From Hyphomonadaceae bacterium (lineage in GTDB: Bacteria; Pseudomonadota; Alphaproteobacteria; Caulobacterales; Hyphomonadaceae): a DNA stretch of 64,000 nt. Of the stretch, positions 54,952-64,000 are shown in pieces. The DNA is taken from assembly GCA_022844475.1 (NCBI GenBank), contig JALHLR010000016.1:1-64000 (forward strand). Reading direction: 5' to 3'. The translations under genes and the position numbers were made by a program. Each line of letters starts with the position of its first letter. The stretch's first letter is position 1. The notes beneath the pieces were generated by a model. It was not told the DNA's origin, made no database searches, and worked only from the letters and a program-made list of their open reading frames with translations.

Positions 54952-56493
54952 ATGTTCACTGCCCTCAGCGACTATCTGCGCCTCGCCCGCGCCGGCGCGG
55001 TCATGGTCCGCAACGATGTCATCATCCCTGCCGCCTACCGCTCGCGGATTCCGTTTGCCGCGAAGGCCGCAGGCGCCGTCCTCCGCATCCTTCCCGGCGG
55101 CGGCGGTCGCGGTCGTCCCGGTGAACGCTTCGCCCGCGCGCTGGAAAAACTCGGACCCGCCTGGATCAAGCTCGGCCAGTTCATGGCCACCCGCCCTGAC
55201 GTGATCGGCGTCGAAGCGGCAGGCGATCTCTCACGCCTCAAGGACCAGATCCCGCCCTTCCCGAAGTCGCAGGCCCTGAAAACACTGCGCTCCGAATTCG
55301 GCGCCGAGACCGACCGCCTGTTTCCGGATCTCGGCAATCCCATCGCCGCCGCCTCGGTCGCGCAGGTCCACCGCATCGAAACGCCCAAGGGGCCTCGCGC
55401 AGTAAAGATCCTGCGCCCGAATATCGAGCGCACGATGGAACTCGAACTCCGGGCGATGAAGCGCATTGCCTATTCCGCGCAGAAGCACGGCAATGCGGAA
55501 GTCCAGCGCATGGAGCCGGCCGCCTTCATCGACACGATGGCGACCTCGCTCACCCGGGAGATGGACCTGCGTTTCGAAGCCGGCGCCGCTTCCGAGTTCG
55601 CCGAGATCGCCGCCATCGACGGCTATGTCCACGCCCCTCAGGTCGACTGGGAGCGCACCAGCCAGCGCGTCCTTACCACCGAATGGATCGAGGGCCGTTC
55701 ACTCACCAATCCGGGTCCGCTGTCGGCCGACCAGCGCATCGATCTGGCCAATCGCATCACGCGCGGCTTTCTTGCCTGCGCCCTTGATCACGGCTTCTTC
55801 CATGCCGACCTGCATGAAGGGAACATGATCCTTGCGCCTGACGGCCGGCTTGTGCTGGTCGACTTCGGCATCGTGGGCCGCATCGGCCCCAACGAGCGCC
55901 TGTTTCTCGCTCAGATCATCAAGGGCTTTCTCGAGCGCGACTACAAGCAGGTCGCCCGCGTCCACTTCGAGGCCGGCTACGTGCCTGCCTCGCACTCGAT
56001 GGATGAGTTCGCCCAGGCGCTCCGCTCGGTCGGCGAGCCGATCTTCGGCAAGGACGCATCCAACCTGTCGATGGCCCGCGTGCTCCTGCAGCTGTTCGAC
56101 ATCACCCGCCAGTTCGGCATGCACCTTCGCCCCGAACTGATCCTGCTCCAGAAGACGATGGTTCAGGTCGAAGGCGTCGCCCGCACGATCGACCCTGCCC
56201 ACAATATCTGGCAAGCCGCCCAACCCATCGTCGAACGCTGGAGCCGCCGCGAATTCGGCGCCGAGGGCCTGCGCAACCTCGCCATCGACGCTGCCCGCGA
56301 AGCGTTCGCCCGCCTCCGCCGCCTGCCCGAAACCCTCGCAAAGCTCGACGAAGCCCTGAACCGCGCCGCCTCGCCCCCGTCTGCTCCCCTCGTGGTCAAG
56401 CAGACCACCGGCTGGGCCTGGCTGCTCACGGGCGCCGCGATCTCCGCAGTTTCAGCTGCAGGTTTGTGGTTCCTGCTGATTTACCGACCGTAA
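54952..56493 (+). CDS. ubiB: Ubiquinone biosynthesis kinase-like protein UbiB
   Basis: UbiB is an atypical kinase/ATPase (ABC1/ADCK family) needed for ubiquinone synthesis. The 513-residue protein has the KxGQ motif (GPAWIKLGQFMATRPD), an Ala-rich nucleotide loop (AAASVAQVHRI), EWIEGRSL, the catalytic loop HADLHEGNM, and DFGIVG, with a C-terminal membrane helix (WLLTGAAISAVSAAGLWFLLI). The gene follows ubiE by one base and is closed by a strong hairpin. In many relatives coaBC follows; here a histone-like gene does. Confidence 0.95.
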   Translation: MFTALSDYLRLARAGAVMVRNDVIIPAAYRSRIPFAAKAAGAVLRILPGGGGRGRPGERFARALEKLGPAWIKLGQFMATRPDVIGVEAAGDLSRLKDQIPPFPKSQALKTLRSEFGAETDRLFPDLGNPIAAASVAQVHRIETPKGPRAVKILRPNIERTMELELRAMKRIAYSAQKHGNAEVQRMEPAAFIDTMATSLTREMDLRFEAGAASEFAEIAAIDGYVHAPQVDWERTSQRVLTTEWIEGRSLTNPGPLSADQRIDLANRITRGFLACALDHGFFHADLHEGNMILAPDGRLVLVDFGIVGRIGPNERLFLAQIIKGFLERDYKQVARVHFEAGYVPASHSMDEFAQALRSVGEPIFGKDASNLSMARVLLQLFDITRQFGMHLRPELILLQKTMVQVEGVARTIDPAHNIWQAAQPIVERWSRREFGAEGLRNLAIDAAREAFARLRRLPETLAKLDEALNRAASPPSAPLVVKQTTGWAWLLTGAAISAVSAAGLWFLLIYRP

Positions 56494-56516
56494 GCTCTCT
56501 GCCCCCCCAAACGCAA

Positions 56517-56544
56517 ACGGCGCGACCTGTAAAGGTCGCGCCGT
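56517..56544. terminator. Strong hairpin terminator after ubiB
   Basis: acggcgcgacct (56517-56528) pairs perfectly with aggtcgcgccgt (56533-56544) around gtaa. It lies 24 bases after the ubiB stop and between convergent genes, so it can serve both strands. Confidence 0.75.
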
Positions 56545-56564
56545 CGCATCCTGTCGGAGGATGT

Positions 56565-56579
56565 CTACCCGTCGGGTAG
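56565..56579 (-). terminator. Short hairpin after the H1-like gene
   Basis: ctaccc (56565-56570) pairs with gggtag (56574-56579) around gtc, a few bases beyond the stop of the minus-strand H1-like gene. It is a short, weak second structure next to the larger terminator. Confidence 0.35.
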
Positions 56580-56582
56580 CTC

Positions 56583-56906
56583 CTACTTCTTCTTGCGCGC
56601 CACTTTCTTGGCGGGCTTCACGGCGGCGGCGGCCATCTTCATCTTCGGCGCCGGCTTCTTCGCTGCGGGTTTCTTCGCGACGGCCTTCTTCGCCGAGGCC
56701 TTAACAACCGGCTTCTTCTTGGCGACCGGCTTTTTCGCCGCCGGCTTCTTCGGCATCGGGATCACGTTCGACACCGGAGCAAGTGCAACCGGAGCCGGCA
56801 TCGGCGCGGACGGCATCGGCGCCGGCATCGCGATCACTTTCGCGACGGGCTTGGCGGCGGCCTTGACGGCGGGCTTCTTCGTGACGGTCTTTTTCGAGGT
56901 AGGCAT
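56583..56906 (-). CDS. Histone H1-like Lys/Ala/Pro-rich DNA-binding protein
   Basis: This is a 107-residue, very basic low-complexity protein. It consists mostly of Lys, Ala and Pro, with repeated KKPAAKKP-type units, a Met/Pro/Ala-rich middle (IAMPAPMPSAPMPAPVALAP), and a lysine tail ending ARKKK. This composition is that of bacterial histone H1-like nucleoid proteins, which coat and compact DNA. No fold can be deduced. It follows ubiB convergently. Its 173-base upstream region holds unusual A/T-rich inverted repeats. Confidence 0.75.
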   Translation of the reverse strand: MPTSKKTVTKKPAVKAAAKPVAKVIAMPAPMPSAPMPAPVALAPVSNVIPMPKKPAAKKPVAKKKPVVKASAKKAVAKKPAAKKPAPKMKMAAAAVKPAKKVARKKK

Positions 56907-56993
56907 TCTGCTCTCCTGCTTCTCTGTTGGCGACGCTGCGCGCGGCAGTCATCGATCGATCTGATGACCGGCAACCTGCCCTGAGAAACTGAA

Positions 56994-57020
56994 CGCGAAG
57001 TTTCCAGAATCGTCTTCGCG
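56994..57020. repeat. Inverted repeat upstream of the H1-like gene
   Basis: cgcgaag (56994-57000) pairs with cttcgcg (57014-57020) around a 13-base loop, and just beyond it gcaaacttttttgc (57030-57043) forms a second small stem. The area lies between two minus-strand genes and could be a terminator for the 57080 gene or a regulatory site for the H1-like gene. Confidence 0.4.
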
Positions 57021-57079
57021 AGTCCCTGCGCAAACTTTTTTGCAGAAAACTTTTCGCGCGATGATCCGTGTGGGGACGA

Positions 57080-57460
57080 TCAGTCGTCGTCGCGATCGTC
57101 ATCGTCCCAGCGATCATCGTCGTCGCGGTCGTGGTCGAAGCGATCGCGGTCACGCCAAACGTAGAGATAGCGGGCCTCGCCGCGATCATCGCGACGGTAT
57201 TCGCGCCGCTCGTAGCGCGTGGAATCGCCGCGTCGGTCAACGCGCTCATCAATGCGCACATCACGCACGCCTTCCCGGGATCGCGACTGGTTGCTCGACG
57301 AATTCGAACTGGAATTGCTCGAATTGCGGTCCGAACTCGTATTCGTCGACGTGTTCGTGCTGGTATTGCTGCTTTGCGCATCGGCGGCGCCAACCCCGGC
57401 GAAGGTGAGCCCGGCGAGCATGCTGACGGCCGTCAGGATGGCCTTGGTCCCTGTTGGCAT
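57080..57460 (-). CDS. Secreted low-complexity protein with Ser/Asn and Asp/Arg repeats
   Basis: This is a 126-residue protein with a signal peptide (MLAGLTFAGVGAADAQ). After it comes a Ser/Asn/Thr repeat region (NTSTNTSTNTSSDRNSSNSSS), an Arg/Asp-rich stretch, one aromatic YLYVWRDRDRFD segment, and a polyaspartate-type tail (DRDDDDRWDDDDRDDD). It is probably exported and disordered, with an acidic tail that could bind metal ions. I do not recognise a family. ATG 57460 begins the signal peptide; the track start is 68 codons earlier. Confidence 0.6.
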   Translation of the reverse strand: MPTGTKAILTAVSMLAGLTFAGVGAADAQSSNTSTNTSTNTSSDRNSSNSSSNSSSNQSRSREGVRDVRIDERVDRRGDSTRYERREYRRDDRGEARYLYVWRDRDRFDHDRDDDDRWDDDDRDDD

Positions 57461-57548
57461 TGGTGCTGTCCCTCCTGCTGATGAGGGAGGCTCACGCCCG
57501 GGCACTGAACCTGTCCTGAACAGTTCGTTGGTATTGGCGGCTACAAAG

Positions 57549-58214
57549 TCAGAACAGCTCGCCTTGCGCCTTCGGCATCGCAGCTTTCGACGACTTCGCT
57601 GGCGCCTGCTCCGCCAGCTCCCAATTGCCTTCATCGTCGAACGTGCGAAGCAGCGTCTTGACATCCCTCAGGGGCGCATCAGCTTCGCCGAGCCACACAG
57701 CCCAGTCCTTCTGGAGCAGGATCGCCGGCATGCGGTCAGTGATGCGGGCGATCAGCGGGTTCGGCGGCACGGTCACCATCACGAAGGTCGCCTCGGAGCC
57801 AGTGTCACCAGCCCACTCCTCCCAGATCACGGCAATGGCGACCGGCTTGCGATCCTTCGGGCGGATAACCCATTGCCTGGTCTTGCCGCTGGCAAGCTGC
57901 TCGCCCTCGTTGAACGTTTCGACCAGAACGAGCCCGCGACGTTCTGCAAAAGCCCCGGCAAAGGTCGGGCGCGTGTCGATCGTCTCTGCGCGGGCGTGCA
58001 TGTGATCGGGCTTGAACGACGGGTTCCCGGGCTTCGAGAACCCCCAGCGCATCGGCGCAAGCTCACGTCCGCCATCTTCGCCCAGCCGCATCACCCTGGC
58101 GATCCGCATCGGCGTCGAGACCGTCACGGGCTCGCCATCGGGAATGGCGGTCAGGGGCCGGGAGAAGGCGACGATCTCCGCCCAGCTGGCCATCTGGGTG
58201 AACTTCCCGCACAT
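57549..58214 (-). CDS. SRAP domain protein (YedK/HMCES family) with altered active site
   Basis: SRAP proteins covalently attach to abasic sites in single-stranded DNA through Cys2. The 221-residue protein starts MCGKFTQ with Cys2, has MRWGFSKPG, HARAET, ETFNEGEQ and DRMPAIL. The usual asparagine of NARAET is His73 here, and the usual His of IHDRMP is Thr159, while the Glu (Glu103) is kept. Catalysis may therefore be altered. It sits just downstream of the HerA-like gene (4-base gap), suggesting shared transcription. Confidence 0.82.
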   Translation of the reverse strand: MCGKFTQMASWAEIVAFSRPLTAIPDGEPVTVSTPMRIARVMRLGEDGGRELAPMRWGFSKPGNPSFKPDHMHARAETIDTRPTFAGAFAERRGLVLVETFNEGEQLASGKTRQWVIRPKDRKPVAIAVIWEEWAGDTGSEATFVMVTVPPNPLIARITDRMPAILLQKDWAVWLGEADAPLRDVKTLLRTFDDEGNWELAEQAPAKSSKAAMPKAQGELF

Positions 58215-58218
58215 CTGG

Positions 58219-59781
<1,563 letters not shown>

Positions 59782-59933
59782 GTTGCGTTCCGCTATCGTG
59801 GGTGGCCAGCCTAGAAGCCCAGCGCCGCCTCGCCAAGCGCGCTCGGCGGGGCCGGAACCAGTCCTTCGCCACAATGCGCGAGATTCTTGCGAACCTGCCT
59901 TGCTTGTCGCGCGACGCGAAATAAGGCTGTCGC

Positions 59934-61136
59934 ATGCGACATTCCGACGGCATCAACAATCGGACCTGGTTTACGGCCGGCATCTGGGTGATCGCCACGG
60001 TTGCCATCGGCATGGTGCTGCATCAGGGCGCCCGCATCCTGGCGCCCTTTGCCATGGCGATCTTTGTCTGGCTGGTGATGGAAGGCTTCGCCCGCGCCAT
60101 CCGCCGCCCCTTCCCCAGCCTGCCCGGCTGGCTGGCCTACCTCTTCGCCGTCATCATCGTCGTGCTGAGCATCGTGATCTTCATCGGCGTCATCCGCGGC
60201 GCCGTCGAGGAGTTCGTCGGCAAGTCGAGCGACTATGAGAGGCACATCAACGACATCATCAAACAGGTCTACACCCAGCTCAACCTGCTCGGCCCCGCAG
60301 CGCCTGCCCAGCCGCTTGCGCCGGGAGCAGCGCCCTCCCCTGTGGCGATCCCTGACGCAATGTCCGCCCAGCCGCCCACCGTGGCCCAGCTCCTGTCCAG
60401 CAACGCCACCAGCATCGCACAGATCGCCGGAAACGTCGCTTCCAGCCTCGTCGGCGACATGGCCCTGGTCTTCATCTATGTCGCCTTCCTGATCGCGTCG
60501 GCCAGCGCCTTCTCCAATCAGCTCGACCAGATCTTCAAGCGTCAGGATGACAGGACGCGCGCGCGCCTGATCGGCCAGGAAATCCGCCACACGATGGAGC
60601 AGTACCTCTGGGTGCAGACCGCGCTGTCGATCGTCTCGACCCTCCTGACCTATGCGACCCTGCTCATCGTGGGCCTCGACAATGCGCTGTTCTGGGCTTT
60701 CGTCATTTTCGTGCTGAACTTCATCCCGACGGTCGGCTCGATCATTGCGACCGTGCTGCCCTCCCTGTTCGCCGTGGTCCAGCCGCTGTCTGCATGGCCG
60801 GAGTGGATGCCGGACGACAGCCTGCTCTGCGCCGCCATCGTCTTTCTGGGTGTCGCCGTGTGGCAGTTCCTGATCGGGAACTTTGTCGCTCCGCGCATGC
60901 AGGCCAACAGCCTAAATCTCTCACCGCTCGTCGTTCTGCTCTCGCTTGCGGTATGGGGCGCCCTCTGGGGGCCAGCCGGCATGTTCCTCTCGGCGCCGCT
61001 TACGGTCATGGTGATGATCGTGCTGGCGCAGGTTCCCGGCGCGCGCTGGATCGCTGTGCTCCTGTCCGCCAACGGCAATCCGGGCGAATATGCCGTTAAG
61101 GAAGAGGAGCACGCGGAAGGCGCCGCTTCAGGGTAG
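59934..61136 (+). CDS. AI-2E family transporter
   Basis: This is a 400-residue membrane protein of the AI-2E (DUF20/TqsA-like) family, with about eight helices. It has the typical central [23 protein letters not shown], a cytoplasmic segment, the [22 protein letters not shown]-like block ([20 protein letters not shown]) and [38 protein letters not shown]. The substrate is not known; the AI-2 link of the family name is not established for all members. Divergent from the HerA-like gene and upstream of the glutamate dehydrogenase. Confidence 0.9.
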   Translation: MRHSDGINNRTWFTAGIWVIATVAIGMVLHQGARILAPFAMAIFVWLVMEGFARAIRRPFPSLPGWLAYLFAVIIVVLSIVIFIGVIRGAVEEFVGKSSDYERHINDIIKQVYTQLNLLGPAAPAQPLAPGAAPSPVAIPDAMSAQPPTVAQLLSSNATSIAQIAGNVASSLVGDMALVFIYVAFLIASASAFSNQLDQIFKRQDDRTRARLIGQEIRHTMEQYLWVQTALSIVSTLLTYATLLIVGLDNALFWAFVIFVLNFIPTVGSIIATVLPSLFAVVQPLSAWPEWMPDDSLLCAAIVFLGVAVWQFLIGNFVAPRMQANSLNLSPLVVLLSLAVWGALWGPAGMFLSAPLTVMVMIVLAQVPGARWIAVLLSANGNPGEYAVKEEEHAEGAASG

Positions 61137-61272
61137 AAGCGCGCGCGTTCATCGCACGGCAACACGAAACCCGCACGATCCTGCCCTTGCACGGCAAAGC
61201 CGCGCGGGTTTAGCACTCGTCTGTCGTGATTCCCGCGTTGTTGCTGCGCCATTTCGCTTTCCGTCCGGAGAG

Positions 61273-64000
61273 TTGCCCCTGTCAAACGACCTCGCCTTTT
61301 CACGGGATGATCTTGTCAGGGCGGTCCGCGCGCTCGCGCCGGCAAAGGCGGACGCGGACGATCCGGCCCTGCTGGCGTTTCTGGACCAGTACCGCGCCGA
61401 TGCGTTCCTTGAGGATTTCCTTGCGCTCACGACGCAGGACTCCGCCGCGCTTGCGCTTGGCCTCTGGGACTTCAACCGCCAGAACGAAGCCCATGACAGG
61501 CGCGCCATCCGCGTGCGCCGCGCGATTGGCGCAGGCGGCCACCCGCTGCGTCTCGACGTGGCGGAAATTGTCGGGCCGGACATCGCCTTCCTTGTCGACA
61601 GCGCGATCGTTGCCTGTCAGGAGGCGCGGATCGAGATCCGCGCGGCCCTTCACCCCGTGATCGCCGGCCCCAAGGGCCAGCGCTCCGCGATCCAGATCCA
61701 CCTGCCATTGCTCGACGACCACCTGCGCGGCGAGCTGCAGAAGCGTCTCGAGGACACATTCGCCGACGTCGCGGTCGTCAATGCCGACTTCCACGCGATG
61801 CGCGAAAAGATGGATGCGGTCGCCGCCGACCTGGCAGGCGTCAGGGCAACGGGCGGACGCACATCGGCCGAGATCAGTGAAGCGCGCGCCTTCCTCACCT
61901 GGCTCGCCGACGAGAACTTCACCTATCTCGGCGCGCGCGACTATACCTTCCCCATGGACGCAGATGGCCGCCTCGCCGCCGAGGAGCCGATTGTTGACGA
62001 AGCCTCCGGCCTCGGCATCCTGCGCGACTTCAACCGCAACGTGCTCTCGCGCGGCGCAGAGCCGACCATGCTGACGCCCACCATCCGCGCCTTCATAAAT
62101 GAGCCCTCCCCGATCATCGTCGCCAAGGCCAGCTTCGTCTCCCGCGTGCACCGCCGCAGTCATGCCGACTATATCGGCGTCAAGCGCTATGACGCGCGCG
62201 GCGAGGTGATCGGCGAGACGCGCTTCGTCGGCCTGTTCACGTCGGAAGCCTATATCCGCGCGGCCGATGAAGTGCCGCTGATCCGCCGCAAGATCGAGAA
62301 TGTGAAGGCGGCCGCCCCGCAGGGCTCTCGCTTCACCCAGAAGCAGCTCGATTCGGTTCTCAAATCCTATCCGCGCGACGAGCTCTTCCAGATTTCCGAG
62401 CCCGACCTGGAGCGCATCTCGTCGGGCGTCCTGCGCCTCCTCCTGCGCCCGAGAACCCGCCTGTTCATCCGCCGCGATCGCTTCGACCGCTATGTTTCCG
62501 CTCTCCTTTATACCCCGCGCGACAGCTACAATTCCGAGCTCCGCACCCGCGCCCATCGCCTGCTGGCCGAGGCCTATGGCGGCCGGACCACCGCATACTA
62601 TCCGTCCTTCGGCGAGGGTCCGCTTGCGCGCGTGCACCTGATCATCGGCGTCGACCGCGGCCACCCCGAGCCGGACGAAGATGCACTGGACCTGCAGCTG
62701 CGCCAGCTGTTCGAGACGTGGGAAGACGCTCTTGCCCGTGTCGCTCGCTCGACCGGTGCTGATCAGGCGCTCGCCACGCACGCCCATTTCACCGCTGCCT
62801 ACAAGGAGGCTTTCCAGCCGGAGGAAGGTCTTGCCGATCTCCTCGCAATTGGAGCGCTTGCGCCGGGCAAGGCGCTGCGCGCCCGTGTCTGGGGACCGGA
62901 CTTCGAGGCAAACCGGAGCCGCGTGAAAATCTACCACCGCGACAGCCCGCTCGATCTTGCCGAGATCGTGCCGGTGCTCGAGCGGATGAGCCTGCGCGTG
63001 CAGGCGGAGGTCGGCTATCCGATCCGCATCTCACAGCACGAGGACCACGCAGGCGGGACAGTCTACGTCCACGATCTCGCCATCGAGCGGCCGCCCGGAC
63101 AAAAACGCCTCGACGCACGCTTCGAGAACGCCTTCGAGGCGATCTGGGCGCGCGATACGGAGAATGACCGCTTCAACAGCCTGGTCGTCGCACTCGGGAC
63201 CGACTGGCGCCTGGCCGCCCTGCTCCGGACACTCTGCCGCTATCGCAGCCAATCCGGTCTCGACCCGTCGGAACAGGTGCAGGTCCGCGCGCTGGCCGAG
63301 CATCCGGACATCGCCAACAACCTGCTCAGGCTGTTCAGCATCAAGTTCGATCCTTCAGCCAGGGCGGACCTCGCTGCGCGGACGCTGGCGGCCGCGCCTG
63401 TCATCGCCGAGATCGAAAAGCAGCTCGAGGCCGTCGCCACGCTTGACGCCGACCGCGCTCTGCGCAGGCTTCTGGCGCTCGTGAAATCCCTGCAGCGCAC
63501 GAACTTCTATCTCACCGACTCCACGGGCAAGCCTCACCGGCATATCGCCGTGAAGATTGCCAGCCGCGAGGCGGAACCGCTGCCAGCACCGCGTCCCTAC
63601 CGCGAAATCTTCGTCTGGTCGCCGGATGTCGAGGGCGTCCACCTCCGCTTCGGCCCCGTCGCGCGTGGCGGACTGCGCTGGTCCGATCGGCGCGACGACT
63701 TCCGATCCGAAGTGCTCGGCCTCGTGAAGGCGCAGCAGGTCAAGAACGCCGTCATCGTGCCAGTAGGCTCGAAAGGCGGCTTCTATCCCAAGAACCTCCC
63801 CGCCAAAGGCACGCGCGAGGAAATCCAGGCGGCGGGCATCGTCGCCTACAAGGTCTTCGTTGGCGCATTGCTGCAACTCACGGACAACATCATCGACGGC
63901 AGGACCGTTCATCCACCGGGCGTCGTGGCGTGGGATGGCGATGACCCCTATCTCGTCGTCGCCGCCGACAAGGGCACAGCGACCTTCTCCGACATCGCGA
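61273..64000 (+). CDS. NAD-specific glutamate dehydrogenase, large type (partial, 5' part)
   Basis: This is the large (about 1600-residue) bacterial NAD-dependent glutamate dehydrogenase, which oxidises glutamate to 2-oxoglutarate and ammonia. About 909 codons are present before the window ends. Readable landmarks are IHLPLLDDHLR, FTYLGARDYTF, a long regulatory N-terminal region, and the catalytic core RFGPVARGGLRWSDRRDDFRSEVLGLVKAQQVKNAVIVP. The ORF track omits it because it has no stop in the window. There is no ATG start: TTG 61273 or CTG 61279, near ggagag, are the candidates. In Caulobacter the homologue is GdhZ, which links to division. Confidence 0.92.
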   Translation, partial: MPLSNDLAFSRDDLVRAVRALAPAKADADDPALLAFLDQYRADAFLEDFLALTTQDSAALALGLWDFNRQNEAHDRRAIRVRRAIGAGGHPLRLDVAEIVGPDIAFLVDSAIVACQEARIEIRAALHPVIAGPKGQRSAIQIHLPLLDDHLRGELQKRLEDTFADVAVVNADFHAMREKMDAVAADLAGVRATGGRTSAEISEARAFLTWLADENFTYLGARDYTFPMDADGRLAAEEPIVDEASGLGILRDFNRNVLSRGAEPTMLTPTIRAFINEPSPIIVAKASFVSRVHRRSHADYIGVKRYDARGEVIGETRFVGLFTSEAYIRAADEVPLIRRKIENVKAAAPQGSRFTQKQLDSVLKSYPRDELFQISEPDLERISSGVLRLLLRPRTRLFIRRDRFDRYVSALLYTPRDSYNSELRTRAHRLLAEAYGGRTTAYYPSFGEGPLARVHLIIGVDRGHPEPDEDALDLQLRQLFETWEDALARVARSTGADQALATHAHFTAAYKEAFQPEEGLADLLAIGALAPGKALRARVWGPDFEANRSRVKIYHRDSPLDLAEIVPVLERMSLRVQAEVGYPIRISQHEDHAGGTVYVHDLAIERPPGQKRLDARFENAFEAIWARDTENDRFNSLVVALGTDWRLAALLRTLCRYRSQSGLDPSEQVQVRALAEHPDIANNLLRLFSIKFDPSARADLAARTLAAAPVIAEIEKQLEAVATLDADRALRRLLALVKSLQRTNFYLTDSTGKPHRHIAVKIASREAEPLPAPRPYREIFVWSPDVEGVHLRFGPVARGGLRWSDRRDDFRSEVLGLVKAQQVKNAVIVPVGSKGGFYPKNLPAKGTREEIQAAGIVAYKVFVGALLQLTDNIIDGRTVHPPGVVAWDGDDPYLVVAADKGTATFSDIA

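Noticed and set aside
61167-61211. aaacccgc/gcgggttt inverted repeat after the AI-2E gene as a terminator
   Set aside because: The 29-base loop is too long for an intrinsic terminator, and there is no proper T tract.
61300-62937. 545-codon minus-strand frame within the glutamate dehydrogenase gene
   Set aside because: The plus strand carries the conserved NAD-glutamate dehydrogenase; this frame is its antisense shadow.

Overview
The window is a GC-rich stretch of ordinary bacterial chromosome. It most likely comes from an alphaproteobacterium near Caulobacterales/Hyphomonadaceae. The evidence is the mutM|ubiE-ubiB neighbourhood, a very large NAD-glutamate dehydrogenase, an NDUFA9-like complex I-associated protein, ZapE, a GltB/GltD pair, and frequent GTG/TTG starts. 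I see no rRNA, tRNA, CRISPR array, insertion sequence or phage genes. Family assignments rest on motifs read by eye and were not tested by a search.

Left part (1-15 kb), central metabolism. An orphan MoxR-type ATPase and a methyltransferase-like protein come first. The 2-oxoglutarate dehydrogenase/succinyl-CoA synthetase genes follow in a split layout: sucB and lpd on the plus strand (with two small membrane-protein genes between them and an HSL-type esterase after), facing sucC-sucD-sucA on the minus strand. Malate dehydrogenase lies about 12 kb further on (25.3 kb). An MFS permease and a protein with an internal duplication close this part.

15-36 kb, mixed housekeeping and envelope genes. 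These are a Tat-exported carotenoid oxygenase with a DUF2141 protein, divergent from a membrane LytTR regulator; a TAXI-type binding protein with a C-terminal membrane anchor; CreD; a PlsC-like acyltransferase divergent from a single-domain response regulator; ZapE; mdh; a VapBC-type toxin-antitoxin pair with a palindromic operator; two tandem FKBP prolyl isomerases; an RmlD-like reductase; a GNAT enzyme; a CHAP-domain lipoprotein; an NDUFA9-like protein; a chemoreceptor with a C-terminal PilZ domain; and UppP.

36-49 kb holds two notable gene groups. The first is a glutamate synthase operon in the unusual order gltD - DUF6614 - GFA - gltB, preceded by a good candidate sigma-54 promoter. The second is a minus-strand cluster with a circularly permuted ATP-grasp protein, an alpha-E protein, a transglutaminase-like protease and the proteasome-like Anbu protein. 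Here it is extended by a DUF2233 phosphodiester-glycosidase-like exported protein and possibly a small membrane protein. This ligase/protease/proteasome set has been predicted from genomics to make and degrade a peptide tag or peptide product, but to my knowledge its substrate is unknown. It is the most interesting system in the window.

49-64 kb contains a PAP2 phosphatase, an unrecognised exported protein, queG overlapping mtgA, mutM with a possible coupled mini-gene, ubiE-ubiB, a histone H1-like Lys/Ala-rich protein, a secreted low-complexity Ser/Asn and Asp/Arg-rich protein, a divergent SRAP (YedK-like) protein with altered active-site positions, a HerA-like ATPase, an AI-2E family transporter, and the first ~900 codons of NAD-glutamate dehydrogenase, which runs off the right edge and is missing from the ORF track.
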